A stretch of 7,344 nucleotides of DNA, from positions 1 through 7,344 of the forward strand of contig WTGD01000369.1 in the NCBI GenBank assembly GCA_011523725.1, given 5' to 3'. A program made the position numbers and the translations under genes. Positions within the stretch are counted from its first letter, which is position 1. Every line of letters starts with the position of its first letter. The stretch comes from Nitrospinota bacterium (GTDB lineage: Bacteria; UBA8248). The notes beneath the pieces were generated by a model. The model was given only the letters and a program-made list of their open reading frames with translations. It did no database searches and had not been told where the DNA came from. This document shows, piece by piece, positions 1 to 5,774 of this stretch.

Positions 1-45
1 ACCTCATATACCCCCTGCAATGCGTTCTAAACCCCTCACCAATCC

Positions 46-489
46 CTACTTCTTGATAGAAAGAAACTTCAGCACCACGCCGTCGGGGTCTTTGCAGAAG
101 AATATCTTGGAGCCCTGGATGGGGCCGCTGGGCACCGTGGCGGGTTCTGGTGAGCACATGGTGGTGCCGTCCGCTTTGAGTTTCTCATAAAGGGCTTCCG
201 CGTCGTCCACGACGAAGCCGATCTGCAGGCAGCCCGCGTTGTTGGGGTCGGTGTTTATCGCCTCGCCGGCCGCGCCCTTGTATTCCATGAGTTCCAGGTG
301 AAGCCCGTGGCCGCCCATGTGCACCACGCGCAGGTGCGCGCCCGGCACGCCCGTCACCTGGGCCGAGAAATCCGGCGTGCGCTCCGAATCCGATTCCACC
401 TCGAAGCCGAAGTTCTCCGTGTACCATTTCGAAGACGCGTCGGCGTCCTTCACCGTCAGGGATACGTTATGAAAGCGTTGAATCGTCAT
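46..489 (-). CDS. VOC (glyoxalase/bleomycin-resistance fold) family protein
   Basis: A 147-residue protein with the paired beta-alpha-beta-beta-beta layout of the vicinal oxygen chelate family. The first module is about residues 4-70 (RFHNVSLTVKD, then WYTENFGFEV and HLELMEY). The second is about 86-145 (LQIGFVVDDAEALYEKLKADG, then FFCKDPDGVVLKF). The length is normal for a single-domain VOC protein. By motif position the four ligand sites would be His7, Glu66, Gln89 and Lys141. A typical metal-dependent member has His or Gln, Glu, His and Glu, so the last site looks wrong for metal binding. Substrate is unknown: it could be a glyoxalase-like lyase, a dioxygenase relative or a binding protein. 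The ATG at 487-489 is preceded by GGGAG nine bases upstream, which supports this start. It lies 86 nt downstream of msrB on the same strand, with a terminator-like hairpin in between. Confidence 0.9.
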   Translation of the reverse strand: MTIQRFHNVSLTVKDADASSKWYTENFGFEVESDSERTPDFSAQVTGVPGAHLRVVHMGGHGLHLELMEYKGAAGEAINTDPNNAGCLQIGFVVDDAEALYEKLKADGTTMCSPEPATVPSGPIQGSKIFFCKDPDGVVLKFLSIKK

Positions 490-513
490 GGATACATTCT
501 CCCGTCATTCGTG

Positions 514-546
514 AAAAGGACGCTCCTCGCCGTTCTCGGAGCGTCC
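514..546 (-). terminator. Rho-independent terminator-like hairpin after msrB
   Basis: A perfect 9-bp stem (538-546 pairing with 518-526, GGACGCTCC/GGAGCGTCC) encloses an 11-nt loop. On the minus strand it is followed directly by four T (517-514). It begins about 29 nt after the msrB stop codon. The short T tract suggests a modest rather than a strong terminator. It ends only about 24 nt before the VOC start codon, so it lies in that gene's immediate leader and could act as an attenuator. Confidence 0.7.
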
Positions 547-575
547 CTGTATGTATGCGTGTCTCGCGCCCGGAC

Positions 576-980
576 TTAATCGGCTGCGGGCTTGGGTTTC
601 AGGTCCAGCGATGCGGAATTCATGCAGTAGCGAAGGCCGGTGGGCGCAGGGCCGTCCGGGAAAACGTGGCCCAGGTGCGCGTCGCAGTTCGAACACACCA
701 CCTCCACGCGGCGCATCCAGAAGGAGTTGTCCTCCTTCTCGCCCACGTTCTCGGCTTTGAGCGGCTGGTAAAAGCTCGGCCAGCCCGTGCCCGAGTCGAA
801 CTTGGTCTCGGCGTCGAAAAGCTCCGCCCCGCAGCAAATGCAGGCGTAGACGCCGTCGTCGTGGCAGTCCCAGTATTTCCCGCTGAAGGCGCGCTCGGTG
901 CCCGCCTCCCTCGTCACGTGGTATTGCTCGGGCGTGAGTTGCTCGCGCCACTCCGCGTCCGTTTTCTCTATCATTTTCAT
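576..980 (-). CDS. msrB: peptide-methionine (R)-S-oxide reductase MsrB
   Basis: This enzyme reduces the R epimer of methionine sulfoxide in proteins and so repairs oxidative damage. Residue numbers count from the ATG at 980. The 134-residue protein is a complete single-domain MsrB. It has the N-terminal signature EWREQLTPEQYHVTREAGTE (about 9-29). Two structural zinc CxxC pairs are present: Cys47/Cys50, and Cys96/Cys99 within CSNCDAHLGHVFPDG. SGTGWPSF is at 63-70, and the catalytic Cys119 is in GLRYCMNSASL. The usual resolving Cys in SGCGWPSF is Thr65, so regeneration must use another thiol; Cys39 or Cys49 are candidates. No signal peptide is seen, so it is probably cytoplasmic. Two in-frame ATGs compete, at 980 and 974. 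The Shine-Dalgarno sequence is only 1 nt from the first but 7 nt from the second, so the real product may start at 974 and be two residues shorter. It is the third gene of the minus-strand block. Confidence 0.97.
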   Translation of the reverse strand: MKMIEKTDAEWREQLTPEQYHVTREAGTERAFSGKYWDCHDDGVYACICCGAELFDAETKFDSGTGWPSFYQPLKAENVGEKEDNSFWMRRVEVVCSNCDAHLGHVFPDGPAPTGLRYCMNSASLDLKPKPAAD

Positions 981-981
981 G

Positions 982-988
982 CTCCTTC
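982..988 (-). promoter_or_regulatory. Shine-Dalgarno site of msrB that favours the second ATG
   Basis: On the minus strand this reads GAAGGAG, a near-perfect anti-16S match. Its spacing is 1 nt to the ATG at 978-980 and 7 nt to the in-frame ATG at 972-974. Usual spacing is about 5-9 nt, so the second ATG is the better initiation codon. Confidence 0.6.
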
Positions 989-1095
989 ATTCTGGCAGCT
1001 TTTCGCGGCGGCGCTCATGGGATGAACGCCCGACTCACGGATAGAATCCTCAAAAACCGCGCGAAAGACAAGTACCGGGAAAATCGCCCCCTGGC

Positions 1096-2271
1096 TCACA
1101 GGTGGGGCAGGGCCTTCAGGACGTTCACCTGGTTCGTGTTGCCCATGTGGAAGAGCTGGATCGCGTCGCGGTAGACCTTCTCGACCGGCGCGTCCTTCAT
1201 CACGCCCATGCCGCCCCAGACTTCCACCGCCTTCGTCGCGAGATAATTCAGCGTCTCGACGGCAAGCACCTTGGTCGCCCGCGCGAGTTTCTGATCGTGC
1301 ACCCCCTCGTCGATGCTCCAGGCGGTGCGCCAGAGCAGCGTTCTCGCGGCTTCGAGGCGGGTGAACATCTCGAGCAGGAGCGCGCCGATCAGGTCGTGCT
1401 CGATGATGGGTTTTCCGCCCTGCACGCGCTCGCGGGCGTAGCCGAGCGCCAGATCATGGGCGCGGCGGGCGATGCCCAGCGAGGTGGCCGTCGCCTCCAC
1501 GGTGCCTACGTTGGTCACGCTCCTCCTGCCCTCCTGGAACCTGTCCTCCTCGCCGAGGCGGTCTTCCACGGGAACGCGCACGTCGCGGAAGATGAGGTCG
1601 TGCTGGGGGTAGCACCTGAGGCCCACCTTATCGTGCAGCCTGCCGACCTCGAAGCCCTCGTGCGGCGGGAAGATCATGAAGCCCGTCGTGCCCTTCGTCC
1701 AGGGGACGCTCCGGTCCGTCCGGGCGAAGGCGGTGACGTATTTCGCCTGCGCGCCCATGGCGATGAACTGCTTCATGCCGTTCAAGACATACGAGTCACC
1801 GTCCCGCACCGCGCTCAGGGCGGGGCCGGCGGCGGGGTCCGCGTCGAAGGGGAGGGCGTTGTCGCTTCCCGCATTGGGTTCCGTGATGGCGATGCCGATG
1901 CAATAGAGCGGGTCTTCGAGGTAGGCGGGGACCACGCGCGCGAGTTGTTCGGGCGTCGCCACGGCGATGAGGCCCGCTATCGCCTTCCAGTTGTGGCTGT
2001 ACACCTTGGAGACCGACGGCGAGCCGACCGAGAGTTCCTCCACCACGACGCACTGGGTGAGGACGCCGGCCCCGTCGCCCCCGTGCGCCGCCGGCACGCC
2101 CAGGGAGTGAAAGCCGAGCGCCGCGCCGCGCTTCACCAGGTCGTATGCGAACTTGTCCTCCCCGTCGGGCCGCTTCTCGAGTTCGGCCACCTCGGGCAGC
2201 ATCTCCTCGGTCGCGAACCTTCGGGCGAGAAGCTGCAGGCTCTTTTGTTCTTCACTCAGTTCGAAATCCAT
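1096..2271 (-). CDS. acyl-CoA dehydrogenase family flavoprotein, atypical active site
   Basis: A full-length 391-residue protein with the normal three-part acyl-CoA dehydrogenase fold. An N-terminal helical domain (about 1-120) is followed by a beta domain with the FAD/substrate motif AITEPNAGSD (128-137) and KVGLRCYPQHDLIF (215-228). A C-terminal helical domain holds GIARRAHDLALGYARERVQ (266-284) and VEVWGGMGVMKDAPVEKVYRD (349-369). Typical members oxidise acyl-CoA at the alpha-beta bond and pass electrons to ETF. The usual catalytic Glu lies in YEGT just after YRDA, but here the aligned segment is HMGNT (375-379) with Gly377 at the Glu site. The alternative isovaleryl-CoA-dehydrogenase-type Glu in the preceding domain also seems absent; the nearest is Glu259, a few residues away. 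The protein may therefore use another base, catalyse different chemistry or act as a related flavoenzyme. The start has GAGGA seven bases upstream. The gene lies 189 nt downstream of the M20 gene on the same strand, and no ETF gene is in view. Confidence 0.93.
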   Translation of the reverse strand: MDFELSEEQKSLQLLARRFATEEMLPEVAELEKRPDGEDKFAYDLVKRGAALGFHSLGVPAAHGGDGAGVLTQCVVVEELSVGSPSVSKVYSHNWKAIAGLIAVATPEQLARVVPAYLEDPLYCIGIAITEPNAGSDNALPFDADPAAGPALSAVRDGDSYVLNGMKQFIAMGAQAKYVTAFARTDRSVPWTKGTTGFMIFPPHEGFEVGRLHDKVGLRCYPQHDLIFRDVRVPVEDRLGEEDRFQEGRRSVTNVGTVEATATSLGIARRAHDLALGYARERVQGGKPIIEHDLIGALLLEMFTRLEAARTLLWRTAWSIDEGVHDQKLARATKVLAVETLNYLATKAVEVWGGMGVMKDAPVEKVYRDAIQLFHMGNTNQVNVLKALPHL

Positions 2272-2460
2272 GCTCGTTTCCTCATCGGTTTATTTTCTCG
2301 TCGTTGCCCCTTCGTGATGCTTCGCATTTGAGAGCCTTTTCCTGCCGGGGCATTTCCATTCCCTTTGAGGCGATTGTTCGGCCCCGTAGGGACAACCCTC
2401 CGTGGTTGTCCTTCGTCAGTGTTGCGGACAGGCACAGAGGCCTGTCCCTACGGTCGCCAT
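2272..2460. other. intergenic region between the M20 and acyl-CoA dehydrogenase genes
   Basis: This 189-bp gap has no convincing ORF. The side next to the M20 stop codon is occupied by a 70-bp double-hairpin repeat (2384-2453). The remaining 112 bp or so, at 2272-2383, is the leader of the acyl-CoA dehydrogenase gene. It contains a good ribosome-binding site (GAGGA on the minus strand), but I find no clear -35/-10 pair. Confidence 0.6.
2384..2453. repeat. 70-bp REP/MITE-like element with two hairpins and terminal inverted repeats
   Basis: The ends are a perfect 11-bp inverted repeat: CCGTAGGGACA at 2384-2394 and TGTCCCTACGG at 2443-2453. Inside are two perfect 8-bp stems with 6-nt loops. One pairs GGACAACC (2390-2397) with GGTTGTCC (2404-2411). 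The other pairs GGACAGGC (2426-2433) with GCCTGTCC (2440-2447). The element lies seven bases past the M20 stop codon on the minus strand. It has no T tract, so it is not an ordinary intrinsic terminator, though it could protect the 3' end of the mRNA. Its right end shares the 12-mer CCTGTCCCTACG with the element at 7170-7221. Confidence 0.8.
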
Positions 2461-3750
2461 TCAGAGATTTTCAACAACCCCCTTGTGAACGGCTTTTTCA
2501 CCGCAGATCGCAAGCGCGGCGGCGAGGTAGACTTTGGCCGCCGTCACCACGTCCTCGACGAGCACGTGCTCGCCCACGGCGTGCATGAGTCCTTGTTTCG
2601 CCGCGTCGGGGTGCATCCGCCCGCCGGGGCCGTAGCAGACACACGGGATGCCGTAGCGGTTGAAATGCGTGGAATCGGCCGCCGGCCGCCTGATGACGGG
2701 AGCGATCGCCTCGCCCGTCACCTCCTCGTGCGCCCGGAGCGCCGCCTGCACGAGGGGGGCGTCCGGATCGAGCAGGGTGGGCGGGTCGTTCACGTAGAAG
2801 GTGAGCGAGGCCCGCCCGGCCTCATCCGCCGCCGCATCGAGCACGGCGCGCAGCTCGCGCTTGATGTCTTCGGTGTTCTGGCCCGGCACGGTACGGATGT
2901 CGAGATAGAGGCTCGCCTCGGCGGGGTTTCTCGAAAGCCGCCAGGGCCACCCGCCCCGCACGGCGGCTATCGTCACGTTGGGGTGCTCGCCCATGCAGGA
3001 ATGCCTGGCCTCGTAATCGGGAATCCACGCCTCGACGGCGCTCTGAATCCTGTGAATCGCGCGCACGGCGTTCACGACCCCCGGACGGTTCGAGAACACG
3101 CTGTGGCTGATCGTGCCGCTCGCGGTGATCTTCGCCCACACGACGCCCATGTTCGCGTTCGAGACCTTGAGCCCCGTCGGCTCGGCGAGGATGGCGCAGT
3201 CCGCCGTCACGCCGTGGAGGATGAGGTGGCGCGTTCCCGTCCCGTAGCCCGAGAAGGATTGGCCCTTGAACTCATCCACGGGCGCTTTTTCTATCTCGCC
3301 CACCACGCCGGCCAGCGCGAGGTCGCCGCTTAGGTCGACCTCCTCCCGGCAGACGGCCTCGAGGGCCGCCAGCGCGCCCGCCAAGCCGCTCTTCATGTTG
3401 TTGGCGCCGAGGCCCCACAACCAGCCGTCGCGGTGGACCGCCCGGGGCTTGAAGCCCTCGCCGCTCAGGTAATCCTCGTTCCCGTCATAAGAAGTGTCCA
3501 TGTGGCCGGTGAAAAGAAGATTCAAGCCGTCGCCCGCTCCCTCGCGCACGCCGACCGCGTTCGGCCTTCCGGGATCGACTTCCTGAAGCTGCGTTTCCAG
3601 ACCCGCGCGCGCCATGCGCCCTTCCAGATAGCGCGCCATCTGCGCCTCCCCGCCCGTGGGGCTTGCGATGTCCACCATGTCGGCGAGGAGTTCGCGCACG
3701 GCTTCGGCGGTGATGTGGCGCGCGCAGCGCGCATAATCGGGGTGCGGCAT
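2461..3750 (-). CDS. M20-family metallohydrolase (ArgE/DapE-like deacylase or peptidase)
   Basis: A 429-residue protein of the zinc-dependent M20 amidohydrolase/peptidase family, which cleaves amide bonds of N-acyl amino acids, small peptides or related substrates. Visible motifs in order are LLFTGHMDTS (78-87; His83 ligand, Asp85), GLGANNMKSG (113-122), VVGEIEKAP (149-157; Glu152 at the catalytic-base position), ILAEPTG (187-193; Glu190), a dimerisation-domain SHS with His216, and GPGGRMHPDA (374-383; His380 as the last metal ligand). The residue before MK is normally the Asp that bridges both zinc ions, but here it is Asn118. The residue after Glu152, normally a second Glu, is Ile153. This suggests a one-metal or otherwise altered site, possibly a trait of a subfamily. 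The 34-residue spacing between 118 and 152 matches carboxypeptidase G2. GGGAG sits 11-12 nt upstream of the ATG. No signal peptide is seen. The substrate cannot be read from the sequence. Confidence 0.93.
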   Translation of the reverse strand: MPHPDYARCARHITAEAVRELLADMVDIASPTGGEAQMARYLEGRMARAGLETQLQEVDPGRPNAVGVREGAGDGLNLLFTGHMDTSYDGNEDYLSGEGFKPRAVHRDGWLWGLGANNMKSGLAGALAALEAVCREEVDLSGDLALAGVVGEIEKAPVDEFKGQSFSGYGTGTRHLILHGVTADCAILAEPTGLKVSNANMGVVWAKITASGTISHSVFSNRPGVVNAVRAIHRIQSAVEAWIPDYEARHSCMGEHPNVTIAAVRGGWPWRLSRNPAEASLYLDIRTVPGQNTEDIKRELRAVLDAAADEAGRASLTFYVNDPPTLLDPDAPLVQAALRAHEEVTGEAIAPVIRRPAADSTHFNRYGIPCVCYGPGGRMHPDAAKQGLMHAVGEHVLVEDVVTAAKVYLAAALAICGEKAVHKGVVENL

Positions 3751-3793
3751 CGGTGTTCGTTCTCCCTTAACGTATCGGGTGCTCTAGCGTATC
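3751..3793. promoter_or_regulatory. short divergent intergenic region between the M20 and MATE genes
   Basis: Only 43 bp separate the two divergent start codons. It contains the M20 ribosome-binding site on the minus strand and two direct copies of CGTATC (3771-3776 and 3788-3793). Any promoter for either gene must lie here or extend into the neighbouring coding sequence. I cannot point to a convincing -35/-10 pair. Confidence 0.35.
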
Positions 3794-5245
3794 ATGGGCG
3801 GGTCGTTTTCCGGTATCTCCGCTTTCATCGAGGTGCGCCTTCTGAATCCCTCCAAAAGCACGCGCGGATATGACTACACCCGGGGCTCGGTCGGCTGGGC
3901 CATCACGCGCCTCTCGGTGCCGATTTGCGGCGAGCGCATCCTGCGCAATCTGGACGGCATTTTTGAGATTTACTGGCTCGGCCGGTTGGGGGCGGATTCG
4001 CTGGCGGCGGCGTCTCTGGGCTTCATCACCTTGTTGTTCATCCGCTCGGCCCCTTTCGGACTCAGAATCGCGGGCCAGGCGCTCGTGGCCCAGCGCGTGG
4101 GGGCGGGCGACGCGCAAGGCGCTTCCGTCATGGCCGGGCAGACTATCTTCCTGGTCGGTGTCTTCAGTCTCATCGTCACGATTTTCGGGTATTGGCTCGC
4201 TCCTTCCCTGATGGGTCTCATGACGCAGGACCCGGCTCTGGCCGCCCTGGGCGTCGTCTATATCCGCTCGGGCTTCGCCGTGCTGCTCGTAGTGGAAGCG
4301 ATGTTCGTGATCGGCCAGATATTGCGGGGAACCGGCGAGCCGGGCATCACCATCGCGGGCGTGGTGGCCTCCACCGTCTTGACGCTCGTCTTCATCCCGC
4401 TCTTCATGTTCGGCTGGGGCCCGGTTCCCGCTCTAGGGATAGCGGGCAGTTTCCTGGGCATCGGCGTGGGGAGGCTGGGTGGTTTCGCGACGATGCTGGC
4501 CTTCATCGTGAAGGGGAAATCGAGGCTCCGCCTGCGATGGGCCGACTTGCGCCCGCGCGCGTCCGAGATATCCCGCGTCGCGCGTCTCGCCTGGCCCGCC
4601 ATGGCGCAGAACCTGCTCGAGCGCAGCGCGCTGCTGCTCATGGTCCGGATGCTCTCTCCGTTCGGGGCGAGCGCGCTGGCGGCGTGGAGCATCGGCAACC
4701 GCGTGACGATGATCGCCCGGATGCCCAGCTTCGGCCTGCAAAGCTCGGTGCGCACGCTGGTGGGCCAGAACCTGGGGGCGGAGAAACCCGAGCGCGTGAC
4801 GCGCACGGTATGGCTCGCCGTCGCCGCCCTCGGCGTCCTGATGACGGCGGCGAGCGTCTGTCTGTTCGTCTGGGCGCGGGAGATCGTCTCGTTCTTCGGC
4901 ATGAGAGGGAACGACACGGCCGTCATGGCGCTCAGAATCCTGTGCGCGGGTCTGCTGATGGAGTCGATCCGCCGGGTGATGGCGGGCGCGTTCCAGGGCG
5001 CTTCCCGATCGAAGCCGCCCATGATGGTGGAGGGCGTCGTCCGCTGGGGCGTACAGCTGCCCGCCGCCTATCTGCTCTCCTTCTCGCTGGCAGTGGGCGC
5101 GGGCGGCGTCTGGTGGGCGGTGAGCGGGGGACAGATTCTGAGCGGCGCGCTCCTGCTCGCGTGGTTTTCCTTGTGGGCTCGGAGCGGGGATATCCAAGGT
5201 TTTGCGGGCATTCGGGGTTTGAAATCGGCGCGCGAATCCACTTAA
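3794..5245 (+). CDS. MATE-family multidrug/toxic-compound efflux transporter
   Basis: A 483-residue inner-membrane protein with about twelve hydrophobic segments, the usual length for a MATE exporter (Na+- or H+-driven antiport of drugs or metabolites). The two-fold repeat of the family is visible. The N-half has LDGIFEIYWLGRLGADSLAA (53-72) and ALVAQRVGAGDA (96-107). The C-half has LLMVRMLSPFGASALAA (281-297) and TLVGQNLGAEKP (321-332). Asp54 probably corresponds to the conserved TM1 acidic residue that couples cation transport. GTGEPGI (179-185) is another family-like loop. The substrate cannot be predicted. The start is uncertain: the ATG at 3794 has no clear ribosome-binding site, and family similarity begins near residue 23. 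The only nearby in-frame alternative is GTG at 3833, also without a strong site. The next gene on this strand starts 112 nt downstream. Confidence 0.95.
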   Translation: MGGSFSGISAFIEVRLLNPSKSTRGYDYTRGSVGWAITRLSVPICGERILRNLDGIFEIYWLGRLGADSLAAASLGFITLLFIRSAPFGLRIAGQALVAQRVGAGDAQGASVMAGQTIFLVGVFSLIVTIFGYWLAPSLMGLMTQDPALAALGVVYIRSGFAVLLVVEAMFVIGQILRGTGEPGITIAGVVASTVLTLVFIPLFMFGWGPVPALGIAGSFLGIGVGRLGGFATMLAFIVKGKSRLRLRWADLRPRASEISRVARLAWPAMAQNLLERSALLLMVRMLSPFGASALAAWSIGNRVTMIARMPSFGLQSSVRTLVGQNLGAEKPERVTRTVWLAVAALGVLMTAASVCLFVWAREIVSFFGMRGNDTAVMALRILCAGLLMESIRRVMAGAFQGASRSKPPMMVEGVVRWGVQLPAAYLLSFSLAVGAGGVWWAVSGGQILSGALLLAWFSLWARSGDIQGFAGIRGLKSAREST

Positions 5246-5263
5246 GCTGTCCCCGCTGCTTTG

Positions 5264-5275
5264 GAAGATATCTTC
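5264..5275. promoter_or_regulatory. perfect 12-bp palindrome upstream of the cytochrome c gene
   Basis: GAAGATATCTTC is a perfect dyad about 82 nt before the cytochrome start codon and 18 nt after the MATE stop codon. It is AT-rich against a GC-rich background. It could be an operator for the cytochrome/ligase pair, but a chance palindrome is possible and no paired promoter was recognised. Confidence 0.25.
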
Positions 5276-5357
5276 AATCTTTACCGAGAGATGTTGCGAT
5301 TGGCGGAGCGCGCGATTCGAGACGTAAAAACGCTCCTTCCGGGGAGGTGGTTGTGCG

Positions 5358-5753
5358 ATGAACAGGGTTTTCGCAGCGGGACTTTTTCTCATAGCGGGGT
5401 TTGGCGTTGTCGTGACCTTGACGAAAAGGCCCGAGCCGCCGAGGCATCCACGCGTGCCCGTGACCGAGGATATGGCCCGGATCAACCAGGGAAAAAAGCT
5501 GTTCTCGCGCAACTGCATGCGCTGCCACGGGCCCGAAGCCACGGGTACGCGAATCGGCCCGCCGCTCGTGCACAAGGTTTACGAGCCCTCCCATCACGGG
5601 GACGCCGCATTCTTCATGGCCGTCTCGCGCGGGGTAAGGAGCCACCACTGGAAGTTCGGCGACATGGCGCCCGTGCCGGGCGTGAAGCCCGAGGAAGTCG
5701 CGTTGATCGTGCAATACGTGCGCTGGCTTCAGCGGAAGGCCGGAATTTTTTAG
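5358..5753 (+). CDS. membrane-anchored monohaem class I cytochrome c
   Basis: A 131-residue electron carrier. Residues 1-21 form a short basic start and a hydrophobic stretch (FAAGLFLIAGFGVVVTL). This acts as an export signal; with no clear cleavage site it is likely retained as a membrane anchor, with the domain in the periplasm. The haem site is CMRCH (Cys53, Cys56, His57), and Met103 in GDMAPVPGV is the probable distal ligand. The C-terminal helix EEVALIVQYVRWLQRKAGI (112-130) is typical of small class I cytochromes c. It would shuttle electrons between periplasmic donors and a terminal oxidase, but no partner dehydrogenase is in this window. GGAGG ten bases upstream supports the ATG at 5358. 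The next gene starts 21 nt after the stop codon, suggesting co-transcription with the PaaK-like enzyme. Confidence 0.95.
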   Translation: MNRVFAAGLFLIAGFGVVVTLTKRPEPPRHPRVPVTEDMARINQGKKLFSRNCMRCHGPEATGTRIGPPLVHKVYEPSHHGDAAFFMAVSRGVRSHHWKFGDMAPVPGVKPEEVALIVQYVRWLQRKAGIF

Positions 5754-5774
5754 AGGGTAGAGGACGAAGAACCG

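Noticed and set aside
1..45. terminator or next gene start beyond the VOC stop codon
   Set aside because: No stem, T tract or start codon with a ribosome-binding site is visible in the 45 bases available.
981..1095. promoter for msrB in the gap after the acyl-CoA dehydrogenase gene
   Set aside because: Only poor -35/-10 matches with bad spacing were found around 1030-1075, so no promoter is called.
1102..2331. 409-codon open frame on the plus strand opposite the acyl-CoA dehydrogenase gene
   Set aside because: It is an antisense frame of a strongly conserved gene in GC-rich DNA. The translation is Arg/His/Ala-rich, with no recognisable domain.
2426..2447. intrinsic terminator of the M20 gene
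   Set aside because: The hairpin is strong, but no T tract follows on the minus strand, and it is better explained as half of the double-hairpin repeat.
2365..3333. 322-codon open frame on the plus strand opposite the M20 gene
   Set aside because: It begins inside the repeat-containing gap and runs antisense to conserved M20 motifs; its composition is typical of a GC-rich shadow frame.
4192..5361. 389-codon open frame overlapping the MATE gene in another frame
   Set aside because: It is extremely rich in Arg, Gly, Ala and Pro and covers most of a clear membrane transporter gene; no family-like motif is present.
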